The translations under genes were made by a program, and so were the position numbers. From SZUA-146 sp963922815 (lineage in GTDB: Bacteria > Pseudomonadota > Gammaproteobacteria > Steroidobacterales > SZUA-146): 34,080 bases of DNA. This document shows, in pieces, positions 25,138-33,201 of the stretch. Each line of letters opens with the position of its first letter. Position 1 is the stretch's first letter. The stretch spans positions 1 through 34,080 of the forward strand of contig CAWUKD010000021.1 of NCBI GenBank assembly GCA_963922815.1, written 5' to 3'. The notes beneath the pieces are model-generated. The model was not told the origin of the DNA. It saw only the letters and a list, made by a program, of their open reading frames with translations, and made no database searches.

Positions 25138-26319
25138 TTATTCCGGCAGGTATTGCAGCAGGAAACGCTTTACGTTCTCACCCATAACGGCCCTGATTTC
25201 CAGTTCGGAAAACCCCGCCTCCAGCATAGTCTGGGTCAGTACAGCCAGCTCCGAAGTATCGAAACTCGTCTCCACCGTTCCGTCGTAATCCGATCCAAGC
25301 GCCACGTGATCGACGCCAAGCGTATCGATGGCATAGCGAATGGAACGAACCACTCCCTGCGGCGAGTCATCGCAAATCGCGCCATCCCAGTAGCCAACAC
25401 CGAGCAGTCCACCTCTGGCAGCAAACTCAATCATGAGCTCGTCGTCGAGGTTTCGCGGCGTGTCGCACGCGCCGCCCATGCCGCCGTGGGACAATATGAC
25501 GGGGCGACTGGTCAGGGCTAACACGTCTTTGACCATGGCGGGGGAGCTGTGCGCAATATCCAGAATCAGACCCAGCTCGTCGGCGCGTTTTACCACGGAG
25601 ATGCCAAAGTCCGAAAGTCCTTCCCCGGACAAGCCGTGAAGTGAACCACCGAGCTCATTGTCAAAAAAATGTGTGAGGCCGGCAATGCGCAGTCCCGCCT
25701 CAAACAAACGATCCAGATTGTCGATCCTGCCCTCAAGCGGGTGTGCGCCCTCAATCAGAAACAGACCTCCAACCACATTGGCGTTCGCGTCCGACTGTCG
25801 TGCGTCGATCAATGACTGGAAATCGTCACGGGATTTGATGACGCGCAGCTGACCGCTGCTGGCGGCAGAAAAATCTTCCAGCTTCTGCAGCTGAAACCCT
25901 GCCCGCTCATACAGGCTGTCCCAGGTGCGTGGTGGCCAAAAACTCAGGACCGCCAGTTTTGTAATCTGATCCGAGCTGGCCGAATTGCTTTCGTAGTTCA
26001 AACCGCTGGGTGATTTTGTGGTTGCCGAGAACACCTGCAGGGCAACGTTGCCGGCCTGCAGTCGGGGCAGGTCGACATGCCCGGTTTGGCTGTGCTTGAG
26101 CAGATTTCTTTTCCATAGAAGCGAATCACTGTGCAAGTCTGCGATGAACAGCGTCTCGTGAAGAGCGCGCGCTTCGGCGCTGATGGCGTACGGTTCGTGC
26201 GGTTTTACCGTGTTCATGGAGCGTTCGACAGCGCCGGGTAACACGAAATGCAGAAACAGAACGCCGGCCAGAATAATGACCAACGTAATTCTGAGGGCTA
26301 GCTTTCCTGAACGGGGCAT
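25138..26319 (-). CDS. Membrane-anchored dipeptidase, peptidase family M19
   Basis: The 393-residue product is a zinc dipeptidase of the renal (membrane) dipeptidase family. The expected binuclear metal ligands are visible: HSD at 63-65 (His63, Asp65), Glu190 in LIEGAHP, His257 in DIAHSS and His278 in ILSHGG. GSDYDG near 345 is the typical late Asp motif. An N-terminal hydrophobic helix (about 10-30) follows a basic start, so it is an anchored or exported form. It should cleave dipeptides, possibly D-amino-acid containing, in the periplasm. The ATG at 26319 has GGAG about 11 bases upstream, a rather long spacing. It stands alone. Confidence 0.92.
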   Translation of the reverse strand: MPRSGKLALRITLVIILAGVLFLHFVLPGAVERSMNTVKPHEPYAISAEARALHETLFIADLHSDSLLWKRNLLKHSQTGHVDLPRLQAGNVALQVFSATTKSPSGLNYESNSASSDQITKLAVLSFWPPRTWDSLYERAGFQLQKLEDFSAASSGQLRVIKSRDDFQSLIDARQSDANANVVGGLFLIEGAHPLEGRIDNLDRLFEAGLRIAGLTHFFDNELGGSLHGLSGEGLSDFGISVVKRADELGLILDIAHSSPAMVKDVLALTSRPVILSHGGMGGACDTPRNLDDELMIEFAARGGLLGVGYWDGAICDDSPQGVVRSIRYAIDTLGVDHVALGSDYDGTVETSFDTSELAVLTQTMLEAGFSELEIRAVMGENVKRFLLQYLPE

Positions 26320-26636
26320 GAGCGTTGAATCTCCGAAGGCTGTGCGAACACTGCGCCAGGGCTGTGGCTCGCGGGAGCGTTGGGTCGGGCCACGCTAACC
26401 GAAACCTCCGTTGTTTTGCGGTCAGGTCTGGTCGTGCGCTCCCCCCATAGCGGAACGAACTTACTGTCGAACGAAAGTATACCACCGGCCGGGAGCCGGT
26501 TTGTCTGTCCTGGAATTAAAGAACGGGGCCAGGGCTTTGGATGTCAGACCCGGTGCGAGTTGCCAAAAGCACGGAATGGTCCATACTACGAACAGAGTTT
26601 TTCTGTCGCGCTGAGCGCAACTACCCGGGGGGTGAT
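26320..26636. other. Divergent intergenic region
   Basis: About 317 bp between the dipeptidase and the MAPEG gene. It contains one small hairpin, ACCGGC (26484-26489) with GCCGGT (26495-26500) around CGGGA, followed by TTGTCTGTCC, which might be a leader structure for the MAPEG transcript. No further gene or clear promoter is seen. Confidence 0.4.
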
Positions 26637-27056
26637 ATGACTGCACATCTGATTTACTGGCCTGTACTTGTACAGGTAATGATTCCGCTGATCGTCCTGC
26701 TCGTTAACGCTAAACGCAAGGCGGCCGACGTAAAAGCCGGTGCTGCCGATCTGAAGAAAGCGGCGCTGGATAATGAAGCATGGAGTCTGCCGGTTGTTCT
26801 GACTTCCAAAAATCTGGCGAATCAGTTTCAGATTCCAGTCCTGTTTTATGTGGTGTGTTTTATTCTCGCCAGCCTTGATGCCGTTAGTATTCCGGTGCTC
26901 GCCGCAGCCTGGGCATTTGTGTTGAGTCGCTGCGTGCATGCCTATGTACACGTGACGTCGAACTATGTACCGATGCGGATGCGATCGTTCATCGTTGGCG
27001 TTGTGGTGCTCTTTGTTATGATCGTCATGTCCGCGCTGGCACTGCTCGGCGCATAG
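26637..27056 (+). CDS. MAPEG family integral membrane protein
   Basis: The 139-residue product has four membrane helices (about 5-23, 58-79, 81-100, 115-138) in the MAPEG (PF01124) pattern. The loop after helix 1 is Lys/Ala-rich, and NLANQFQIPVLFYVVCF at about 58-75 is the family motif. The segment RCVHAYVHVTSNYVPMRM (about 98-115) follows the usual Arg/His/Asn arrangement, where eukaryotic relatives bind glutathione. Bacterial members have no firm function; glutathione-linked detoxification is possible. The start at 26637 follows GGGGGGTGAT; the frame is open further back but without membrane or signal features. Convergent with the oxidoreductase genes. Confidence 0.85.
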   Translation: MTAHLIYWPVLVQVMIPLIVLLVNAKRKAADVKAGAADLKKAALDNEAWSLPVVLTSKNLANQFQIPVLFYVVCFILASLDAVSIPVLAAAWAFVLSRCVHAYVHVTSNYVPMRMRSFIVGVVVLFVMIVMSALALLGA

Positions 27057-27080
27057 CGGAGTTCCGGCAATGTCAGGCGC

Positions 27081-29363
27081 TTAGCTGCTGTTACGAAAAT
27101 GCTCCTGCAACTGATTGCCTATCGGAAGGTTCCGTATGCGCACGCCGCTTGCGGCGTAAATTGCATTTGTTAACGCCGGTGCGGCCGACGGAATACCCAT
27201 TTCTCCGACGCCCGTAGGGGTGTCGTCAAAGGGAAGAATGTACGTCTCAAAGCGGGATGGCAGCGTCGAGATTTTCATGAGCGGATAGTCATGGAAATTG
27301 CTCTGCTGAACCTGGCCATTTTTCACCGTAATCTCGAGTCCAAGAGCGGTGCTAATACCGTCTATGGTGCCTCCCTGAAGCTGTGCTTCAACGGCCTGTG
27401 GATTGACCGCCAGACCGCAGTCGACTGCGGCGACAATGCGCCGGATAGTGAGCTCTCCGGCCTGGCCAATCTCCACCTCGATGGCATGCGCGCCATAGCC
27501 CCCGAAGGTAAAATGGCTGGCGAGACCAATGCCGCGACCGTTCGGCAGCGACTTGCCGTAACCGATTTTTTCCGCTACAAAACGAAGCAATCGTGACAGC
27601 CTTCCAGGATTGGTCGTAGGTCCGCCATGACCGGAGTAGGGTAATTCACGGGCGTCGCCGTACAAATCCAGTCGCAGCTGCAGCGGGTCCTGTCCTGATT
27701 CGATTGCGACTTCATCCAGAAAACTCTGAATAACAAAAGCGTTGGCCGTATGCGCAGGGGCTCGCCATGAACCCCGGGGCAGGCCAATCGCGTGGTGAAA
27801 GTATTCCAGCCGAAAATTATCAATAATGTTTCGCGGAAAATCATCGTCGTAGAGTTCGGCTTTGTACAGGTTTTCGTCCGGCATGTTCGGACGCCGATAG
27901 TACTTGCTTGCGCTTGCTAGCCGCTGCGTCCAGGCGGTGATCTTGCCTTGCTCATCCAGCGCGGCACGCATTTCATGGAGCCCGGCGGGACGATAAAAAT
28001 CGTTTTTGATGTCGTCTTCCCGTGTCCACTGCAGTTTGATCGGCCAGCCCGTGCGCTGTGAGATGATTGCGGCTTCTGCCACGTAGTCGTTTGTGAGCCT
28101 GCGGCCAAAACCTCCGCCAACCTTTGGAATGTCGACGCGAATATTTTCACGGTCAATACCGGTAGCCGCGGCCGCTGCGCGAGAGGCGCCGCTGGGCATT
28201 TGCGTAGGTGCAATGATGTGGCACGAATCTTCTTTTACATCGGCGTAACAATTCTGCGGTTCAAGCGGTGCATGTGAAACAAACGGAATTCGATATTGAT
28301 GACGGACGACGCGGTCGGCGCGACGCATGGCCGACGTATAGTCGCCGTCGTCAACCACGATCTGGCCTGAACCCTTTAGCATGGTTTCGTTGTCGGCCCA
28401 GAACGTTTCGGTACTGTCATGGCGGTTCGGGCCGGGTTCCCAGTCGATGTCCAGGGCAGCGCGTCCCTTGATAGCAGCCCAGGTCGAGGTAGCCACAACG
28501 GCAACCCCATTGGCGAGGATGTGGTACGGCGCGCCGGGCTCGGGGCCGTCGATCTTGAACACATCGAGCACGCCGTTAACGGCTTTGGCCGACTCCGCAG
28601 AAAAAGAACGTACCGTACCGTTCAGCGTTGGGCTGCGCGCGATGACGGCATAGCGCATGTTGGGTTCCCGCGTATCGATGCCGTAGCGCGCTTTGCCGGT
28701 AATGACGTCAATCGCATCAACCGCTTTTTGGCGCTTGCCGATGATGCGATAATCGCTGATGTCCTTGAATGCCGGTGGTTCGTCCGGCGCGTCGAGTTTG
28801 GCGGCATCGGCGACCAGGTCTGAGTACGCCAGAGTCGCTTCAGGCCACTTGCAAATGACGAAGCCCGATTTGGTTGAACACTGTGATTCAGGTACGCCCA
28901 GCCTTGCCGCTGCGGCTTTGATGAGCTGGGCACGCGCGGTAGCACCGACCTGACGCATGAATTCCCAGTTACCGGTGAGTCCGGTGCTTCCACCAACGCC
29001 CTGACCACCGTACTTCCAGGTATAGCCATCGGCCGTTTTGACAATGCCCAGGGGCATTTGCCGTACTTCAACGCGTGACCAGTCTATATCGAGCTCTTCG
29101 GCAACCAGCATGGGTAGCGCTGTTTTTACGCCCTGACCGATTTCGGGCTGATTGTTGCCTATGATGACGTTGCCGTCGGGCATGAGCTCCAGGAAAAACC
29201 CCAGCTGCGGCTGATGGTCGGCCACTGGTAATATCGGGTGAGGGGTGCACGCTGAAAGCGGGAGCCCAAGTACGAGTCCACCGGTAGCGCTGAGTCCGGA
29301 AACCATAAACTGCCGACGGCCGGGGTTGGCAAGCTGTTCCTGTGCAGGTGTTTTGGTTTTCAT
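27081..29363 (-). CDS. iorB: Molybdopterin-binding large subunit, isoquinoline 1-oxidoreductase beta type
   Basis: The 760-residue product is the molybdenum subunit of a periplasmic xanthine-dehydrogenase-family hydroxylase of the IorB/aldehyde-oxidoreductase type. A Tat signal with RRQFMVSG at about 16-23 and a hydrophobic run precede the body. Family segments include GNNQPEIGQGVKTALPMLVAEEL (about 69-91), VGGGFGRRL, the LPRGSWRAP region, and the late GVGEMG with Glu721 as likely catalytic Glu. Substrate could be an N-heterocycle or an aldehyde; it cannot be read from sequence. AAGGAG lies eight bases before the ATG. The start overlaps the end of the iron-sulfur subunit gene by four bases. 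No cytochrome c subunit or XdhC-like chaperone gene is adjacent. Confidence 0.9.
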   Translation of the reverse strand: MKTKTPAQEQLANPGRRQFMVSGLSATGGLVLGLPLSACTPHPILPVADHQPQLGFFLELMPDGNVIIGNNQPEIGQGVKTALPMLVAEELDIDWSRVEVRQMPLGIVKTADGYTWKYGGQGVGGSTGLTGNWEFMRQVGATARAQLIKAAAARLGVPESQCSTKSGFVICKWPEATLAYSDLVADAAKLDAPDEPPAFKDISDYRIIGKRQKAVDAIDVITGKARYGIDTREPNMRYAVIARSPTLNGTVRSFSAESAKAVNGVLDVFKIDGPEPGAPYHILANGVAVVATSTWAAIKGRAALDIDWEPGPNRHDSTETFWADNETMLKGSGQIVVDDGDYTSAMRRADRVVRHQYRIPFVSHAPLEPQNCYADVKEDSCHIIAPTQMPSGASRAAAAATGIDRENIRVDIPKVGGGFGRRLTNDYVAEAAIISQRTGWPIKLQWTREDDIKNDFYRPAGLHEMRAALDEQGKITAWTQRLASASKYYRRPNMPDENLYKAELYDDDFPRNIIDNFRLEYFHHAIGLPRGSWRAPAHTANAFVIQSFLDEVAIESGQDPLQLRLDLYGDARELPYSGHGGPTTNPGRLSRLLRFVAEKIGYGKSLPNGRGIGLASHFTFGGYGAHAIEVEIGQAGELTIRRIVAAVDCGLAVNPQAVEAQLQGGTIDGISTALGLEITVKNGQVQQSNFHDYPLMKISTLPSRFETYILPFDDTPTGVGEMGIPSAAPALTNAIYAASGVRIRNLPIGNQLQEHFRNSS

Positions 29364-29833
29364 GACTGGTTCTCCTTGTCCGAGAGTTTTGCAGCCAGGT
29401 GCACAGCTTCACGTATACGGACGTACGTTCCGCATCGACACAGGTTGGACATTTCGCGATCGATATCGCCGTCGCTGGGATCAGGATTGCGCGCAATGAA
29501 ATCAATGGTGGCCATGATTTGCCCGGCCTGACAGTAGCCGCATTGTGGAACGTCCGTGTCGAGCCAGGCATGTTGTACCGGATGGAGCCTTCCTTCCGGC
29601 GAAGCTATGCCTTCGATGGTGGTCACGCGTTGCTGGCGGGCGGCCGACACCGGTGTAAGACAGGATCTTTGCGCACGTCCGTTGATATGCACTGTGCACG
29701 CGCCACACTGACCGACTCCGCAGCCAAATTTGGTACCGGTCAGATCGAAGTGGTCGCGAAGGACCCACAGCAACGGCGTATCGTCGTCGCCGTCGAATGA
29801 CACTGGTTTTGAATTTACGGTGAAGGTGATCAT
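29360..29833 (-). CDS. iorA: [2Fe-2S] small subunit, isoquinoline 1-oxidoreductase alpha type
   Basis: The 157-residue product carries two [2Fe-2S] clusters. Cys38, Cys43, Cys46 and Cys58 belong to the plant-ferredoxin-like domain (FGCGVGQCGAC), and Cys98, Cys101, Cys132 and Cys134 to the helical domain (CGYC and CRCG). It moves electrons from the molybdenum site of its partner to an external acceptor. It has no signal of its own and is expected to be carried through the Tat system by the large subunit. GGAG lies eight bases before the ATG at 29833. First gene of a two-gene operon with the large subunit. Confidence 0.94.
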   Translation of the reverse strand: MITFTVNSKPVSFDGDDDTPLLWVLRDHFDLTGTKFGCGVGQCGACTVHINGRAQRSCLTPVSAARQQRVTTIEGIASPEGRLHPVQHAWLDTDVPQCGYCQAGQIMATIDFIARNPDPSDGDIDREMSNLCRCGTYVRIREAVHLAAKLSDKENQS

Positions 29834-30163
29834 GGGTCAGGCTCCATAGGAAGCGTGCGCGTGCTACACGCGCTGTGGGAGGTTGCGGATCTGGCAACCC
29901 TGACAGACTTAATATTCTATAGAGGTTCCAGCCGCGATCGTCGTTGTTGGTATGGCATTCGTCGCAGGTAGCAGGCGACTGATCGCCGCCTGGATAGCTC
30001 TTGCAATGCAGCAGCTGCGAATGGATACACGGGCAGGTCTTTTAACGACGTGACGCCCGACGTTTCAATTCCGGACAGGTTGTCGAGCTCGATGTCGGCC
30101 TGATCCGGTCGGGTTTTCGGGTTCGACGCGGTTGCTCGATTTACCAGTCGTTTGAGCCGGACG
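29834..30163. other. Intergenic region between HD-domain gene and oxidoreductase operon
   Basis: This 330-bp gap should hold the terminator of the HD-domain gene and the promoter of the oxidoreductase operon. I see neither clearly. An isolated CxxCH-coding stretch is present on the minus strand at 29952-29966, but its frame has a stop shortly upstream and no start codon, so I do not call a gene or pseudogene. Confidence 0.4.
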
Positions 30164-30754
30164 CTACTCGTCCTGGACGTAGATAGATTGGCGCGGCTGT
30201 GCAAATACCCGCCTGACCATCGGTTCAAAAAATTCCAGCGGATGGGTTTGACCGTTTTCGTCAAAGGCCGGGCAGTCATATTTGGCGCAAAATTCTTCGG
30301 TCTGGTCAAACCGCGGTTCCCCTCGAAACTGCTCGCGCATGTTGCGATCCATTCCAAGATGGTGAAAAAAATTGTATCCCTGAAAAATGCCGTGATGCTG
30401 AACCATCCAGTGATTGTCGTCGGAAACGAACGGTTTGAGTATGGCGGCGGCAATATCGGGATGGTTGTAGGAACCGAGCGTGTCACCGATATCATGTAGC
30501 AGCGCGCAGACGACGTATTCCTCGTCGCGGCCGTCCTCGTGAGCCAGCGTAGCGGTCTGCAGGGAATGAGTTAGCCGATCTACCGGGAACCCGCCGAAGT
30601 CGCCCTCCAGCAGCCGCAAGTGCTGCAGGATTCTGTCTGGCAGATGGCCTGCATAATCGGCGAACTGCTGCGCGATGATGGCCCAGTCCTCCTGGGTGCT
30701 TGACGCCATGTCGGTAAACGTTGCTCGCGGTTTCTGGTCATTATTTTGGGTCAT
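30164..30754 (-). CDS. HD-domain protein, PhnZ/MIOX-like
   Basis: The 196-residue product is an HD-domain protein. DRLTHSLQTATLA gives His63, LLHDIGD gives His87-Asp88, SYNHPDIA gives His98, and QHHGIFQGYNFFHH gives His120/His121. EEFCAKYDCPAFDE supplies Asp160 or Asp165. Spacing of the first ligands (24 residues from His63 to His87) and the FC-x-x-x-D-x-x-x-FD end resemble the mixed-valent di-iron oxygenases PhnZ and inositol oxygenase more than HD phosphohydrolases. The Tyr/Glu substrate pair of PhnZ is not seen, so the substrate would differ. The ribosome site is weak (AGG nine bases upstream of the ATG). No phosphonate gene is nearby. Confidence 0.78.
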   Translation of the reverse strand: MTQNNDQKPRATFTDMASSTQEDWAIIAQQFADYAGHLPDRILQHLRLLEGDFGGFPVDRLTHSLQTATLAHEDGRDEEYVVCALLHDIGDTLGSYNHPDIAAAILKPFVSDDNHWMVQHHGIFQGYNFFHHLGMDRNMREQFRGEPRFDQTEEFCAKYDCPAFDENGQTHPLEFFEPMVRRVFAQPRQSIYVQDE

Positions 30755-31040
30755 GACGGTGTGCCTGCAGGTCGATGAATGGGCAGATATCAGTCTAACG
30801 CACGCCGCTGTCGGGGAAAACGTTGGATTTCAGACGGATAGTGGCTTGAACATAACGTCGGCGTGGCGCGTTCGATAATGGTGACCGTACCGCAAATACC
30901 CTGGTACGACAGGCTGCTTCGTTTCGAATCGTTAACCGGATCACAGTAGCGGACTGTGACTAGCGCTAATTTCAGGCCATAGGTTATCTAAGGGAAAATA
31001 CTGATAACCGGTTACGTCAGGAAACTGATCAGGAGTGAAT

Positions 31041-31790
31041 ATGGATACGCAGCGTAATCTGGCGATTGCTTCGCCGGAGGATGATAGTTTCACGCAGCCG
31101 TGTGAAGCAATACACAGTTACGAAGTCAGCGATATTAGGGAAGACGGTGCCTCGTCGTTATCCGGATGGATGACCAGGTTACTCTTGAACAAAGAGTTTC
31201 AAATGGTGCCGGCGAATAATTTGCAGGCCATTTTTTCAAAGCTCGAAGCGCAGACGTTCCGTGCCGGGCAGCATGTTATTGAACAAGGTGACGAAGGTGA
31301 TTACTTTTTCGTGGTCACTGCGGGGCGCTGCCTCGTTACGCGAGAACTGCCAATGGACCGTGGCCAGGTTACGCTGGCTGAACTGACTGTCGGCGACACG
31401 TTTGGTGAAGAAGCTCTGATTACCGATGCAACGCGTCAGGCTACCGTCACCATGGCGACGGACGGGGCCGTGATGCGACTCGACAAGGAAGATTTTCGGA
31501 AGCTGCTGTCGGAGCCGATTGTTTCGGTGATCGATCAGGAGAAGGCTGACGATGTCATGGCGAATGGAGGTGCGTGGCTGAACGTCGATTTTGCAGAAGC
31601 AGATGATGAGCCCGATCCGCCCGATACTGTGCGAATTCCGACGTACCTTCTGCGTCTGAAGCTCGACCAGCTTCAAGCGATCAGACCGTATGTGGTCGTC
31701 AGTCGAAAACACTCTCATGCCTGTGCCGCTGCACATATTCTGAGGCAGCACGGATTCGACGTCTATGTGCTTGGTACCGGAAACGATTGA
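31041..31790 (+). CDS. Cyclic nucleotide-binding domain fused to a degenerate rhodanese domain
   Basis: The 249-residue product has an N-terminal extension of about 50 residues. A Crp-type cyclic nucleotide-binding domain spans about 52-155, with a full phosphate-binding cassette FGEEALITDATRQATV at 121-136, including Glu123 and Arg132. A rhodanese-like domain spans about 173-246. In that domain the active-site Cys position is Ser221 (VVVSRKHSHACAAAHIL), so sulfur transfer is not expected. No helix-turn-helix is present, so it is not a transcription factor of the Crp kind. It may sense cAMP or c-di-GMP and act by protein contact. AGGAG lies five bases before the ATG at 31041; a GTG two codons earlier overlaps that site and is unlikely. 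Confidence 0.85.
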   Translation: MDTQRNLAIASPEDDSFTQPCEAIHSYEVSDIREDGASSLSGWMTRLLLNKEFQMVPANNLQAIFSKLEAQTFRAGQHVIEQGDEGDYFFVVTAGRCLVTRELPMDRGQVTLAELTVGDTFGEEALITDATRQATVTMATDGAVMRLDKEDFRKLLSEPIVSVIDQEKADDVMANGGAWLNVDFAEADDEPDPPDTVRIPTYLLRLKLDQLQAIRPYVVVSRKHSHACAAAHILRQHGFDVYVLGTGND

Positions 31791-31963
31791 CGCCCGGATC
31801 TTTGGTCTTTGCTTGCACCATCGCTGAACGGTTCGCTCTAGCGATTCAGGTTTGATCAGCCCGGCTGGAAACCGTTCCGACCGGAGGTTGCTCCTGTCTT
31901 TGACGTCGCGTTACTCTAGGCACACTCCGCGTCTGTGTGCGGTGGCATTGGCGGAGAGACCGT

Positions 31964-32209
31964 ATGTCCGGAAGCAATTTTCGAATCGTGCAAACCGAGG
32001 AAGGCTACTCTATTTTTGAGGTGTTTTACGACAGCGCAGGACAGGTTGTCCGGCGCAGCCCGCGGCCCATTATCGACTGCTTTGCGGGTACGGCGTGCGG
32101 AGTAACTGACTGGCTCGAATCGATCAGCCTGGCGGCTGAGAAACCGCCGCTTTCGCTGGAGCAGATGAACGAGGCGCTCAAACATCCCGATACTCAGGGA
32201 GACCCGTAG
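31964..32209 (+). CDS. Small hypothetical protein
   Basis: The 81-residue product has no signal peptide or membrane segment. It starts with a beta-rich part (FRIVQTEEGYSIFEVFYDSAG, about 6-26), then a Cys pair (about 46 and 53) and a helical end (SLEQMNEALKHP). I do not recognise a family. GGAGAG lies five bases before the ATG at 31964, while the frame upstream to 31937 has no such site. It is 173 bp from the cyclic nucleotide-binding gene and convergent with the lipoprotein at 32300. Confidence 0.6.
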   Translation: MSGSNFRIVQTEEGYSIFEVFYDSAGQVVRRSPRPIIDCFAGTACGVTDWLESISLAAEKPPLSLEQMNEALKHPDTQGDP

Positions 32210-32299
32210 CGCGCGAGCATCAGGTCGCCTGGATATGCCGGAAACGATCGTCACCACTTCAGCGCAAGCGGGTTCGCGCGGTCCGCTTATTCTGAGCGT

Positions 32300-32992
32300 T
32301 TAATCGGAGGTTAGCGACACAGAAATATCGCCGGCGTTGAGATCAATGACAATGTCATGTTGTCCCGGACCATCGCGCCAATCGGCCTCAGCGCCCACCA
32401 GCAATCGACGTTCGCCCTGACTGCCGGGACCGCCACCGCTCAGAGAAGCGTCTCCAAAGTTGGCATCGGCCCATACTCTGCGAATTTCAGAAAGTGGTGC
32501 CTGAACGCTTACTTCACCGGCACTCATGTCGATCGTCAGGTCACTTCTCAGACCTTTCACATTCAACGAGCCGTAACCCATGATGATGCGCACGGGAGTG
32601 TTTTCAGGCACCTCAATGGCGTAGTCGCTTTGCGAATTACGAAACGCGAATTTGGACTGATTGCTCGGCCTGAGAAACATTCGGTCTTCGAAAATCTGCT
32701 GCCTCAGAAAGACGGATTCCGCCAGGCGCAAGCAGCTCTTTTTTCGCTCGTCGCAGCGTACCTCGAGGCTGGCGCTGACGCTGGATCCCGAAGTTGCGGT
32801 CACGCTCACGGAGCCAACAGGAATCTCGATGACGATTTCCCGGACACCTTTAGCGCTTCCTGAGGTGCTTTTTTCGGGGCCGGCCGGTGAGCCATATTCC
32901 GGTGGACCCTGAGAGGCGCAGCCTGCCAGAGAGGTTATGGCCAGAAGCGCGAGCCACGGTGCAAAGCGGTTTAAATGCTGATGTGATTTCAT
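32300..32992 (-). CDS. Lipoprotein with DUF4097-like beta-helix domain
   Basis: The 230-residue product has a lipoprotein signal (lipobox LAGC at about 22-25). The mature part is beta-rich with repeated short strands: IVIEIPVGSVSVTATSG, the VRIIMGYGSLNVKGLRSDLTIDMSAGEVSV run and DIVIDLNAGDISVSL. This is the pattern of DUF4097 / GIN-like adhesin-head beta-solenoids. Two Cys in CDERKKSC (about 79-86) may form a disulfide. The start at 32992 has no strong ribosome site, but the signal peptide fixes it. Likely located at the outer membrane; function unknown. Confidence 0.72.
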   Translation of the reverse strand: MKSHQHLNRFAPWLALLAITSLAGCASQGPPEYGSPAGPEKSTSGSAKGVREIVIEIPVGSVSVTATSGSSVSASLEVRCDERKKSCLRLAESVFLRQQIFEDRMFLRPSNQSKFAFRNSQSDYAIEVPENTPVRIIMGYGSLNVKGLRSDLTIDMSAGEVSVQAPLSEIRRVWADANFGDASLSGGGPGSQGERRLLVGAEADWRDGPGQHDIVIDLNAGDISVSLTSD

Positions 32993-33201
32993 GAGTGAAT
33001 ACTATCAAATTCCTGTCGGCGTAACGCAAGAGCTTGTGTTGCTGTCCGAAATCACGGATTGTGCAAATGAACAGCGTGACTTCGCAGTCAGGTAGGTCCC
33101 GTTCCGGCCGTCCGTATCGAACGGAAGGTGGGTACCGGACAAATTCAGGCGCTATTACGTGCGGCCCGTGGAAAGACGGTTCAGGCCTCGAGCAGAACGC
33201 G

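Noticed and set aside
29952..29966. CxxCH heme-binding motif coded on the minus strand between the HD gene and the oxidoreductase operon, inside a plausible-looking peptide
   Set aside because: The frame has a TAA about 28 codons upstream and no ATG, GTG or TTG before the motif, and downstream it runs into the shadow frame of the iron-sulfur subunit. A relic of a cytochrome subunit is possible but not supportable.
32266..32288. AAGCGG/CCGCTT hairpin between convergent genes at 32209 and 32300
   Set aside because: Six pairs around an 11-base loop with only TATTCTG after it; a bidirectional terminator is possible but below my threshold.
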